Assembly: GCA_002352145.1 (NCBI GenBank)
Contig: DEHX01000149.1
Span: 9,380 to 34,701, forward strand
Origin: Chitinophagaceae bacterium UBA2789
Lineage (GTDB): Bacteria > Bacteroidota > Bacteroidia > Chitinophagales > Chitinophagaceae
Length of the DNA: 25,322 nt
Direction: 5' to 3'
The notes beneath the pieces are model-generated. The model was not told where the DNA came from and ran no database searches. It saw only the letters and a list, made by a program, of their open reading frames with translations. This document shows, piece after piece, positions 7,794-16,580 of the stretch. The position numbers and the translations under genes were made by a program. The first letter of the stretch is position 1. Each line of letters opens with the position of its first letter.

Positions 7794-10700
7794 TTAAAAT
7801 CCAACTGAAAGGCCGAAAGAAATGGTTCTGATCTGAGGCGCCACAGCTGCATCAACGCCACCGGCACTAATATTATCAGGATCTGCACCGGTATAATCAG
7901 TCCATACTGCAAGGTTTTGACCTTGCAGGAAGAATTTAATATTCTCAACATAGCCTTTAAATACCCTGCTGATCAGGTTTTTGTCGAAAGTGTAGCTCAG
8001 TACCACATTTTGCAGCCTTATATAATCACCGCTTTCCACAAATCTTGAAATAGCCAGACCATTCTGGTTGATGTTATTGCTCTGACCCCAGCGGAGCCTC
8101 GGCACATTAGTTACATCACCGGGTTTCTGCCAGCGCTGCAATATTTCCCTACCATTGTTGTGGAAGCTGTTGCTCATTAAGGCTTCCTGGCGGGTAACAT
8201 TCATAATCTCGTTTCCGCCTGAGTAGCGGAACATTACTTCCAGTTCAAACTGCTTGTACCTGAAATTATTGGTGAAGGCGCCAAAATAAACCGGAACACC
8301 CTGGCCCAGGTTCTGCCTGTCGCCAATAGTCATGGTAGTGGCATTGGCGGGGTTGATGGTACCATCGTTGGGGCCACTGATGAAGTAGAACGTATTGTTG
8401 GCGATATTATGCTGTACTAGGCGGCCATCAGCTTTGTAGTACATGGGGTTTCCGTTGGCCGTATTGACACCGGCAGATTTGTAACCCCAAATGAAATTAA
8501 TTGGCTGACCAACCTGTATCAGGTTGTAAGCGCCATTCTGAATGTAAGGAACAGGCACTCCGTTGATATCATAAAGCTTGGTTATTTTGTTCTTTACATT
8601 GGAATAGTTGAAATTAACATCCCAGTTAAAATCTTTCTTTTTGAAAACAGCTATATCAATGGAGAATTCCAATCCTTTGTTCACCAACTGGCCAATGTTT
8701 TGCGAAATTGAATTACCCGGAATACCGGCACTGGCAGGTGTAGGTACATTCAATACTAAATTGTCAACATCATTTTTGAACCAATCAAACGTAAGATTGA
8801 TGCGGCCGTTGAGCATTCCGATTTCAGCGCCAAAATCAAACTTTGTACTTGTTTCCCAAAGTAGGTCGGGGTTGCCGATGAAGTTGAGACCAATGGCGTT
8901 GATACCACCATATAAAGTAGGACCAAAAGTAGCAGGAAGATACCTGAAGCCGGTGAGAGTATTACCCACTTTTGCGTAAGAGTATTTCAATTTGAACTCA
9001 GGGAACCATTTACTCAGGAACCTGTTGTCCTTCCATGCACCTTCTTCTGATACCCTCCAGCCAAAGGAATAGCCGGGGAAGTTACCGTAGCGTTTATCTT
9101 TTGCCAGGGAGCTTTGACCATCGCGGCGTATAGAAGCCTGAAAGAAATATTTGTTCTTAAAATCATAATTGATTCTTCCGAAAAGCGATTCAAAACCTTC
9201 TTTTGCATAGCCACCACCTACAAACTGGTTAGAGGCTGAACCAGAAATCAGGTTCTCTTTTAAGAAGTAAAAATCTGCAATACTGGTTCCCTGTGCTGAA
9301 AGTGTTTTATACGTCTGCTTTTGCACTTCATGTCCTGCTGTCAGGTAAAGGCTGTGTTTTTTTCCGGTCAGATTATAGTTAAAATAGTTTTGCCATACAT
9401 ATCGCAACTGGTTTTGGTTTTGGTTAAAGGCAACACCATTGGAGCCAAAGCCATCACCATGACGGGGGTCGAGACTTTGAAAACTGTAATCATTAAAGAA
9501 ATCTGCTGATCCCACAGAACGGAATTTCAACCGCTTTGTGAAAGACAGTTCCATAAAGGCATTATTGATAATCCTGTATTTGTCAGATGTGAATTTATTG
9601 GTTCCCAAAGTAAACGCCACATTGGTAAAATTATCATCCACACTGGCTGAGTTGGGGCCCAGCGGAATAGAGTTGGCGTTGGGGAAATTGATATTATATC
9701 CGGTAGGATGAAGCGGGTTATAGGCTGCCACATTGGGTAACAAACGAAGCGCTGAGGCAATGGAACCACTCAGTGCATTGGCGCCGTTATTTTGATCGGC
9801 ATCTACCTGGCGGGTTACTGTCAGGTTGTTGCCAAATTTGATAAAACTGTTCATTTCATGCTCCAGGTTCATTCTTAACCTGTAAGCTATGTTTTGGTTT
9901 GTTTTAACCACACCCTGCTGTTTAGAGTAGTTGGCCGAGAAGAAAAAAGTGGTTTTGGCTGTACCACCTTGGAAACTCAGGTTATGGTTTTGCACCAGTG
10001 CATTATCAATCAGGGATTCGCTTAACCAGTCAGTATTTACACCACCGGGATTTACGCCGGCGCGGGGAGCTACACCTGCATTGGCAAATTTTTCATTGGA
10101 GATCACTACAAACTCTTCTGCGTTCAGCAAATCAAATCTTTTAAGCACATTGCTGAAACCAAGCGACATATCGTATGTCACTTTTGACCTTCCCTTGATA
10201 CCTTTTTTGGTAGTGATGAGCACTACACCGGCAGCGGCCCTAGATCCAAAGATGGCAGTAGCAGAACCATCTTTCAATACTTCGATATTTTCAATATCAG
10301 CGGGGTTAATATCACCGAGGGCATTGGAATTGGTAGTAGCGGCAAGGTTGCCATCAATTATGGGTACACCATCAACTACAAAAAGGGGCTGAGTGCGGTT
10401 ATTAATAGAGTTAATACCACGGATAAATATCCTTGCGGGAGTGTTAACAAGGCCACCCTGGTTGGTTACCTGCACACCAGTGGCACGGCCTGCCAGCTGC
10501 TTATCAATTGAAGGAGTGATAAGATTGGCAAACTCTTTTGCATCTACCTTAGAAGCAGAACCTGTGAAGGCTTTCTTTTGCTGGGTACCATAACCCACCA
10601 CCACTACTTCCTGCATCACTTTATCCTCGCCTTTCAGGACAACTTCAAAAGAAGTTTGGGAGCTGATGTTCAACTCCTGGGTGAGCATGTCTACGGATGA

Positions 10701-10913
10701 AACGACTAATACTCTTGCATTGGCAGGTATGGGAAGGCTGAATGTTCCGTCGGCCTTCGTAGTAGTGCCGGTAGTGGTACCCTTTACGATGACCGATGCA
10801 TTTGCAATAGCAGCACCTTTTTCATCAGTAACCTTACCTGTGATGGTCCGTTGTGCTAACGCCGAAGCGGCAAAAAACACAACGCCAAAGAGCAGTAAAA
10901 ACAGTTTTCTCAT
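7794..10913 (-). CDS. SusC/RagA-family TonB-dependent transporter
   Basis: This 1039-residue outer-membrane channel imports a ligand captured by its SusD partner, driven by TonB. The signal peptide is residues 1-20 (ASALAQ). A carboxypeptidase-regulatory-like domain spans about 21-95 (ITGKVTDEKGAAIANASV). The TonB box region and SusC signature QEVVVVGYGTQ is at 101-111. The plug follows at about 115-235, with FIRGINS, PLFVVDGVP, IENIEVLKDGSATAIFGSRA and GVVLITTKKG. The rest is a 22-strand-type barrel ending in SFGLSVGF with a terminal Phe. There is no N-terminal secretin (STN) domain, so it is not a FecR/FecI-type transducer. It is followed 3 bases later by susD. A 214-bp leader region with a candidate promoter lies upstream. 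Confidence 0.95.
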   Translation of the reverse strand: MRKLFLLLFGVVFFAASALAQRTITGKVTDEKGAAIANASVIVKGTTTGTTTKADGTFSLPIPANARVLVVSSVDMLTQELNISSQTSFEVVLKGEDKVMQEVVVVGYGTQQKKAFTGSASKVDAKEFANLITPSIDKQLAGRATGVQVTNQGGLVNTPARIFIRGINSINNRTQPLFVVDGVPIIDGNLAATTNSNALGDINPADIENIEVLKDGSATAIFGSRAAAGVVLITTKKGIKGRSKVTYDMSLGFSNVLKRFDLLNAEEFVVISNEKFANAGVAPRAGVNPGGVNTDWLSESLIDNALVQNHNLSFQGGTAKTTFFFSANYSKQQGVVKTNQNIAYRLRMNLEHEMNSFIKFGNNLTVTRQVDADQNNGANALSGSIASALRLLPNVAAYNPLHPTGYNINFPNANSIPLGPNSASVDDNFTNVAFTLGTNKFTSDKYRIINNAFMELSFTKRLKFRSVGSADFFNDYSFQSLDPRHGDGFGSNGVAFNQNQNQLRYVWQNYFNYNLTGKKHSLYLTAGHEVQKQTYKTLSAQGTSIADFYFLKENLISGSASNQFVGGGYAKEGFESLFGRINYDFKNKYFFQASIRRDGQSSLAKDKRYGNFPGYSFGWRVSEEGAWKDNRFLSKWFPEFKLKYSYAKVGNTLTGFRYLPATFGPTLYGGINAIGLNFIGNPDLLWETSTKFDFGAEIGMLNGRINLTFDWFKNDVDNLVLNVPTPASAGIPGNSISQNIGQLVNKGLEFSIDIAVFKKKDFNWDVNFNYSNVKNKITKLYDINGVPVPYIQNGAYNLIQVGQPINFIWGYKSAGVNTANGNPMYYKADGRLVQHNIANNTFYFISGPNDGTINPANATTMTIGDRQNLGQGVPVYFGAFTNNFRYKQFELEVMFRYSGGNEIMNVTRQEALMSNSFHNNGREILQRWQKPGDVTNVPRLRWGQSNNINQNGLAISRFVESGDYIRLQNVVLSYTFDKNLISRVFKGYVENIKFFLQGQNLAVWTDYTGADPDNISAGGVDAAVAPQIRTISFGLSVGF

Positions 10914-11127
10914 GTGCGTTTAGTTTTAGTATATAAAAGAGATCGAAAACCCTCCAAAAGGGGGCTTGAAATTAATTAACCTTCAACGAAAAATTCAAAA
11001 AAATGTTCAGTTTTTGAAACCACCGTCTTCCCGGTGATTATCAGCCCTAACCGTCAGTAAAAGCTTTAAAATTTCCAGACAAATTTCCGCCGTCCAAAGC
11101 TGCTTAACAAATGTACTGTAAATGGCC
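10914..11127 (-). promoter_or_regulatory. susC leader region with hairpins
   Basis: The 214 bases between the exporter stop and the susC ATG hold a perfect -7 element on the minus strand (TACATTTG, 11108-11115) without a clear -33 TTTG. If used, it gives a leader of about 190 bases. Two small hairpins lie within: CACCG/CGGTG (11021-11036) and a GC-rich one at 10950-10964 (CCCCC/GGAGGG with a G-U pair) followed on the minus strand by TTTTC. A second possible promoter, closer to the gene, is TTTG then TTAATTTC about 21 bases later, but it is weaker. I see no terminator for the exporter here, so some read-through is possible. Confidence 0.4.
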
Positions 11128-13449
11128 TTATTTCCTCATTTTGATAAAGGAAATAAGAATGGCGGGCAGCAGTACCAGGTTGGTAAATGTGGCGGTAACC
11201 AAGGTAAGCGAAGTAAGCCATCCAAGGGCCTTGGTTCCGTCGAAGCCGCTGAAGCAGAAAATGACAAACCCCGCTATCAGTACCAGGGATGTATAAATGA
11301 TGCTGATACCGGTGCTGTGAATGGTCTCAATAACCGTCTGTTTCATATCAAAATTATTCAGCGGGAGCTCCTGCTTGTAGTTTACGAGGAAGCGTATAGT
11401 GATGTCGATTGCAATACCCAATGCTACGCTGAAAACCAATACAGTAGAGGGCTTCAGCGGAATATTGGCCCAGCCCATAATGCCTGCAGTGATTAGCAGC
11501 GGGATGATATTGGGGATAAGGGAGATCAACAAGATACGGGCAGACCGGAACAGGTAAAGCATGCAAAATGCTATCAGGACAAAAGCCCAGATAATACTGT
11601 CTTTTAAACCATTAATGATATAACCGCTTCCTTCCAGGAAGGTAACACTGGTCCCGGTCATTTTGACCTCATATTTTTCCTTATCAAATAGTTGGTTGAC
11701 CCGGTTTTCGATACTATCCAGTATCAAAGGAAGCCTTTTACTACCTACATCAGCCATGCTGACACTGATCCGGGCTTGTTGTCGGGATGAATCCATGAAA
11801 GTGGCCACCAGCTTGGAAAAGGAGTTTTTGTTGCCGGCACTATCCCCTTTTGGACTCAGGTAGCCTGACAATCCTGGTAAAGCATACTCACTAGGCATAC
11901 TGTAATAGCTGGTATCGCCATCGTTAAAAACCTGGTTGGCAAATTTCAATCCGTCCGTAATGCTCAAAGGTCGGCCTATATCCGGCATGCTGCCAAGATA
12001 TTGTGACAGTGAGTCTATTCGCTGAAGGTTGTTCAGGTTACGGGTCACCCCATATTTCTTTTTGGTATCCACCAATATCTCCAATGGCATTACACCTTTG
12101 AAGTTTTTCTCAAAGAAACGCAGGTCGGTGTAGAGTTTATCCTCTTTAGGCAGGTCATCCACAATAAACCCGAGGGTTTTTAACTGGAAAATTCCGGCAA
12201 CAGAAACAGCCACCACTGCCATCGATATACCATAAATCAGTTTGCGATGATTCAATGACCATCTTTCCAACCTGTCAAGCCAGCGGTTGAGCCTTGGATT
12301 TGTCAGGTATTTGGTATGGCGGCTTTTGGGTGCCGGCAGATAGCTGAGCACTACCGGAATAAATACCAGTGATATAAAGAACAGGGCCAGGATATTGATG
12401 CCGGCTACAACCCCAAACTCTTTCAGTATCTGGCTCTGGGTTAATGCAAAAACTGCAAACCCAATGGCGGCAGCCAGGTTACAAAAAAGCGTAACGACCC
12501 CCATCCGGTCTACCATCATCACCAATGAAGCTTTCTTGTCGCCGGTTTCATTGTAGGAAGTATGAAACTTGTTAAGAAAATAAATACAGTTGGGGATTCC
12601 AATCACCACAATCAATGGTGGAATCAATGCATTCAGTACACTTATCTTATAGCCAAATAACTGTATGGTGGCAAAACTCCAGATCACCCCTATGAAAACA
12701 ACGATCAGTGAAAGCCACATAGCGCTGAATGAACGGAAGAACAGTAAAAGAATGACGGCAGATAAAATAAGCGATGCAAAAATGAATAACCGCATTTCTT
12801 TAGTAATGCGTTCTGTCAATTCCGTACGGATTTGTGGTAAACCACTTTTATATACGGTTATATTATTGGCTTTGCCAAAATCATCGGCTATTTGCCGGAT
12901 GGTATGCACAATACTCAATCTCTCTTTGGAAGCCATCAGGTCTTTATTGATGCGGATTCCCATCAACCATGCATTCGTGTTGGGATTGTAGAGTAATTGC
13001 CGGTAAAAGGGAAGGTTCAGAAAGGTAGCAGCCGCACTATCTATCTCTGCTTGCGACAATTTTCTGTCAGGAAAAATGCTTTCAGCTTTTAGTTTTTCTG
13101 TTTCAGGTAGTTTAACCAGGTTTACCGCAGTTGGAACAGAGATGATATCATCAACACCTTTTACTGTTTTCAGTTTACGCTGCAGATCGGCGTAAGAGTT
13201 AAACAGTTTTTCTTCAAACAGTTTTTCTGTTTGTATGCCGAGTACCAGCAGGTTTCCGTCTTCACCAAACTTTTTCTTGAATTCCTGGTACACCTTGTAC
13301 TTGGGGTTATTAATGGGAATAGCCCTGGCAAAATCATAACTCAGCTGTACTTTACTGGCATGATAACCCATGAATGCCGTAATAGTTGCCAGTATGAGGA
13401 GAAGCGGCAACCTGTAACGTAAAATAAATCGACCTAAACTCTGCCACAT
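11128..13449 (-). CDS. RND/MMPL-superfamily exporter
   Basis: This 773-residue inner-membrane protein has the layout of the HAE3/MMPL-type RND exporters. TM1 is at about 13-29, then comes a periplasmic loop of about 190 residues, a bundle of five helices (about 220-371), TM7 (402-421), a second large loop, and a final five-helix bundle (about 615-770). RND-type features include the paired loops starting near DFARAIPINNPKYKVYQEFKKKFG and VDDLPKEDKLYTDLRFFEKNF, and the helix VFSVALGIAIDITIRFLVNY near residue 700, whose acidic residues fit the proton relay position. At 773 residues it is shorter than AcrB-type pumps and lacks a neighbouring membrane-fusion protein or TolC, as is usual for the lipid- or hopanoid-type RND subfamily. 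The substrate is unknown. It is divergent from porZ with an 81-bp gap. Confidence 0.87.
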   Translation of the reverse strand: MWQSLGRFILRYRLPLLLILATITAFMGYHASKVQLSYDFARAIPINNPKYKVYQEFKKKFGEDGNLLVLGIQTEKLFEEKLFNSYADLQRKLKTVKGVDDIISVPTAVNLVKLPETEKLKAESIFPDRKLSQAEIDSAAATFLNLPFYRQLLYNPNTNAWLMGIRINKDLMASKERLSIVHTIRQIADDFGKANNITVYKSGLPQIRTELTERITKEMRLFIFASLILSAVILLLFFRSFSAMWLSLIVVFIGVIWSFATIQLFGYKISVLNALIPPLIVVIGIPNCIYFLNKFHTSYNETGDKKASLVMMVDRMGVVTLFCNLAAAIGFAVFALTQSQILKEFGVVAGINILALFFISLVFIPVVLSYLPAPKSRHTKYLTNPRLNRWLDRLERWSLNHRKLIYGISMAVVAVSVAGIFQLKTLGFIVDDLPKEDKLYTDLRFFEKNFKGVMPLEILVDTKKKYGVTRNLNNLQRIDSLSQYLGSMPDIGRPLSITDGLKFANQVFNDGDTSYYSMPSEYALPGLSGYLSPKGDSAGNKNSFSKLVATFMDSSRQQARISVSMADVGSKRLPLILDSIENRVNQLFDKEKYEVKMTGTSVTFLEGSGYIINGLKDSIIWAFVLIAFCMLYLFRSARILLISLIPNIIPLLITAGIMGWANIPLKPSTVLVFSVALGIAIDITIRFLVNYKQELPLNNFDMKQTVIETIHSTGISIIYTSLVLIAGFVIFCFSGFDGTKALGWLTSLTLVTATFTNLVLLPAILISFIKMRK

Positions 13450-13518
13450 AAAACAATCTGTATCAGTAAGGCTGCAAAGAAAGGTAAAAAAGCTTACAAG
13501 GGAGATGACTGTTTGTGA

Positions 13519-13526
13519 TACTTTTG
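13519..13526 (+). promoter_or_regulatory. -7 element (TACTTTTG) next to the porZ GTG
   Basis: TACTTTTG matches TAnnTTTG exactly but sits only four bases before the GTG at 13531, and the -33 position lacks TTTG. If functional, transcription would start at or just inside the start codon and give a nearly leaderless message. It could be chance. Confidence 0.35.
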
Positions 13527-13530
13527 AAGG

Positions 13531-15834
13531 GTGAGGAAGATAGTTTTCATTATTTCATTATTGATAACGATCAATGTATCGGCACAGGACGGGATACCAC
13601 CGGTTGGTCTCTGGCGGGAGCACCTGCCTTACAACAGCGCCATTGATGTAACTGCTGGAAATGGTAAACTGTTTTGCGCTACTCCGTATAGTCTCTTTAG
13701 TGTGAGCCTCACCGATAACTTAATTGAAAGATACAGTAGGGTTACCGGGTTAAGCGAAACAGGTGTCAGCGCTATTCGATTTGATGAGGCCGGTGAAAAA
13801 CTCTTTATTGCTTACAGCAACAGTAATATTGACATCATTTACCGGAATGATATTTATAATATTCCTGATATAAAAAGAGATAATATCATCGGGGATAAAA
13901 ATGTCTACAATATTTATTCATTTTCTGGTAATTTCTTCCTGAGCACAGGTTTGGGAGTTATTGTGATTGATGGCAACCGCTACGAGGTAAAAGATTCCTG
14001 GTTCATTGGCGCAGGGGGCAACCAGGTAAAAGTAAATGGCTTTACCAGTGATGCAACTTTTTATTACGCTGCAACAGAAGAGGGCTTGAAACGAATTACC
14101 ATCAATTCGCCAGCCCCGGGTAATCATACCAACTGGCAATTAATAAGCGGAACAGGCGGATTGTCAGCGGGACCATGTAAAAATGTTTTTACAATACAAA
14201 ACAGGGTAATCGTTCAAAAAAACGATTCACTGTTTATGCAAAATGGCAGTAACTGGTCTTTGCTGTATACAGATGGATGGCCTTGGGTTAGCTCATCTGT
14301 TGCGGAAAACAAAATACTGCTGTGCCAAAGACAAATCAGCGGGGTCAGCCGGGTGGTGATACTAAATCCAGATGGCACCATCAATCGCTTACTGGCAAAC
14401 ACAGGAGCGGTTTCGTTTCCCCGTAAAGCAATTTTAGTCAATAGTCAACCATGGGTGGCAGATCAGTTTGCCTGCCTGTCCAGGTTTGAAGTATCATCAT
14501 CTGCCTATGAGCAATACATGCTGAATTCACCACAGGGAATCGCCAGTGGAGAAATGCTTGTTTACCAGAATGTCTTTTATGCAACAGCCGGATCGGTAAA
14601 CGATGCATGGAATTACCTCTATAATGGTGATGGAGTTTTTTCTTTTAAAGAAGGCAGTTGGGCAAATACCAATCGTTACAGGTTCAGTCAATTGGATTCG
14701 TTGCTTGATTTTATCTGCATCGCTGTTGATAAAAGAGATGAAACAGTATGGGCCGGCTCTTACGGAGGCGGATTATTACATATTAAGCCGGGCCCTTCTT
14801 TTGAAATCTTTAAACAAAACAACCTAAGTGCTGTGGTTGGTGATCCGCTTAGCTACCGTGTTTCAGGGCTGGCGTTTGACAATGATAATAATTTATGGAT
14901 ATCCAACTACGGCGCTTCACAACCACTGCGGGTAAGAAAAGCTGACGGCAGCTGGAAAAATTTTTCATTACCATTTAATGTTTTTGAAAATGCATTATCA
15001 CAGATTGTTATAGATGATAATAATTATAAGTGGATAGTATCTCCAAAAGGGAACGGGTTGATTTGTTATGATCATGGTGCTTCGGTTGATGATACCAATG
15101 GTGATAAATGGCGCAGGTATGGGACCGGAACGGGTAACGGAAATCTACCCTCCAACGATGTGGTGTGTGTGACAAAGGATAAGAATGGTTATATCTGGAT
15201 CGGCACAAATGATGGGGTGGCAGTGCTTCAATGTCCGGAACTGGCCTTCAGTTCACCCGCCTGTGATGCCGTATGGCCCATTGTGCCTAATGGGAATTTT
15301 GCAGGTTATCTTTTTAAAGGGCAAGAAGTGAGAAGTATAGCGGCGGATGGAGCCGACAGGAAATGGATGGCTACCCGCAATGGAGTATTCCTGGTTAGTG
15401 CTTCCGGTGAGAAAGTGATTTATCAATTCACAGAAACAAACAGTCCTCTGCTCAGCAGTGATGTAAAGAAAATAGCAATAGACGGCAGAACCGGCGAAGT
15501 GTTTTTTGCTACATCAAAAGGAATTTGCTCTTTTCGCAGCACTGCTACCGAAGGTGGTGAAGCCAATGAGAATGTACTGGTGTTCCCTAACCCGGTGCCA
15601 CCGGGATTCAGCGGCACCATTGCTATACGTGGATTAGTGAATAATGCAATTGTCAAAATCACTGAGCTGGACGGAAGATTAGTTTACCAGACAAGAGCAT
15701 TAGGTGGGCAAGCTGTTTGGGATGGAAGAAATTATAAAGGGCAAAGAATTTCCAGTGGCGCTTACCTGGTATTGGTTTCAGATGATGGCCGGAAGGAAAG
15801 AACTGCCACAAAAATTTTCTTTATCAGCAAATAA
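13531..15834 (+). CDS. porZ: PorZ-like type IX secretion system protein (beta-propeller, C-terminal sorting domain)
   Basis: PorZ is a surface component of the type IX secretion system that helps process and attach cargo. The 767-residue product starts at GTG, which gives a complete signal peptide (MRKIVFIISLLITINVSAQ). It then shows the conserved PorZ opening: WREHLPYNSAI, CATPYSLFSV, RVTGLSETGVSAIRF and YSNSNIDIIY. Two propellers built from two-component-regulator-propeller repeats follow, e.g. AATEEGLKRI, NLWISNYGA, YIWIGTNDGVAVL and KWMATRNGVFLV. The last ~88 residues (from ENVLVFPNPV) are a T9SS type-A sorting domain ending GAYLVLVSDDGRKERTATKIFFISK. The length fits PorZ (about 770-780). 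The stop codon overlaps the recO start by one base, so the two are translationally coupled. A generic propeller surface protein is the alternative, but the N-terminal signature and the domain order favour PorZ. Confidence 0.85.
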   Translation: MRKIVFIISLLITINVSAQDGIPPVGLWREHLPYNSAIDVTAGNGKLFCATPYSLFSVSLTDNLIERYSRVTGLSETGVSAIRFDEAGEKLFIAYSNSNIDIIYRNDIYNIPDIKRDNIIGDKNVYNIYSFSGNFFLSTGLGVIVIDGNRYEVKDSWFIGAGGNQVKVNGFTSDATFYYAATEEGLKRITINSPAPGNHTNWQLISGTGGLSAGPCKNVFTIQNRVIVQKNDSLFMQNGSNWSLLYTDGWPWVSSSVAENKILLCQRQISGVSRVVILNPDGTINRLLANTGAVSFPRKAILVNSQPWVADQFACLSRFEVSSSAYEQYMLNSPQGIASGEMLVYQNVFYATAGSVNDAWNYLYNGDGVFSFKEGSWANTNRYRFSQLDSLLDFICIAVDKRDETVWAGSYGGGLLHIKPGPSFEIFKQNNLSAVVGDPLSYRVSGLAFDNDNNLWISNYGASQPLRVRKADGSWKNFSLPFNVFENALSQIVIDDNNYKWIVSPKGNGLICYDHGASVDDTNGDKWRRYGTGTGNGNLPSNDVVCVTKDKNGYIWIGTNDGVAVLQCPELAFSSPACDAVWPIVPNGNFAGYLFKGQEVRSIAADGADRKWMATRNGVFLVSASGEKVIYQFTETNSPLLSSDVKKIAIDGRTGEVFFATSKGICSFRSTATEGGEANENVLVFPNPVPPGFSGTIAIRGLVNNAIVKITELDGRLVYQTRALGGQAVWDGRNYKGQRISSGAYLVLVSDDGRKERTATKIFFISK

Positions 15835-16580
15835 TGCCGGATAAACTACATAAGACAAAAGGCATTGTATTAAGAACAGTGAAGTATGGAGAAACAAGTG
15901 TTATTGTTACCCTATTTACAGAGTTATTTGGCATACAATCTTATTTAGTTAATGGGGTCAGGGCATCTTCTAAAAAAGGAACCGGTAAGGCCAATATGTT
16001 TCAGCCGGCTGCTATTCTTGACCTGGTGGTTTATCACAACGAACTAAAGCAGCTCAATCGCATAAAAGAGTTTAAGTGGTCAATACTCTACCGGCATGTT
16101 TTGACTGATGTCCCCAAAAATGCAGTGGCTTTATTTATGGTAGAATTGCTGACCAAATGTTTAAAACAGCCCGAAAGCAATCCCGACCTGTTTCATTTTG
16201 TAGAAGACTGTTTTTTATACCTGGATAACAGTTCAGGAACAATAACGGCAAACCTTCCCTTATTTTTTGCACTTCACCTGCCGGGGCATTTTGGGTTTCG
16301 TATAGCTGACAACTACAGCGAAAGGTATCACTTTCTTGATCTGCAGGAAGGAGGTTTCACTGCTATTCAACCCACTCATCCGCATTTCCTGGAAGAAAAA
16401 CAATCGGTTGTTACTTCACAACTCTTGAAAGTAATGCAGCCGGAAGAACTGGATGACATCAAGCTTAATCATGAATTCCGCAGACAGTTGCTGCACCGGT
16501 ATGAAACGTATTATGCGCTGCATATCCAGGATTTTGGAACAATGAAAAGTTTGCCGGTATTGAGAGAGGTGCTAGGATAA
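15834..16580 (+). CDS. recO: DNA repair protein RecO
   Basis: RecO works with RecF and RecR to load RecA onto SSB-coated single-stranded DNA during gap repair and recombination. The 248-residue length is typical. The N-terminal OB-fold signature is clear: KTKGIVLRTVKYGETSVIVTLFT, then GIQSYLVNGVRASS and LDLVVYHNELKQLNRIKEF. The helical C-terminal domain includes FMVELLTKCLKQPESNPDLFHFVEDC. The ATG overlaps the porZ stop as TAATG, pointing to one mRNA with coupled translation. The 3' end overlaps the convergent amidohydrolase by 9 bp, with no hairpin terminator between them. Confidence 0.95.
   Translation: MPDKLHKTKGIVLRTVKYGETSVIVTLFTELFGIQSYLVNGVRASSKKGTGKANMFQPAAILDLVVYHNELKQLNRIKEFKWSILYRHVLTDVPKNAVALFMVELLTKCLKQPESNPDLFHFVEDCFLYLDNSSGTITANLPLFFALHLPGHFGFRIADNYSERYHFLDLQEGGFTAIQPTHPHFLEEKQSVVTSQLLKVMQPEELDDIKLNHEFRRQLLHRYETYYALHIQDFGTMKSLPVLREVLG

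Noticed and set aside
16572..16580. Overlap of recO and amidohydrolase ends as a possible frameshift or assembly error
   Set aside because: Both proteins end at plausible family lengths; short convergent 3' overlaps are common in bacteria.
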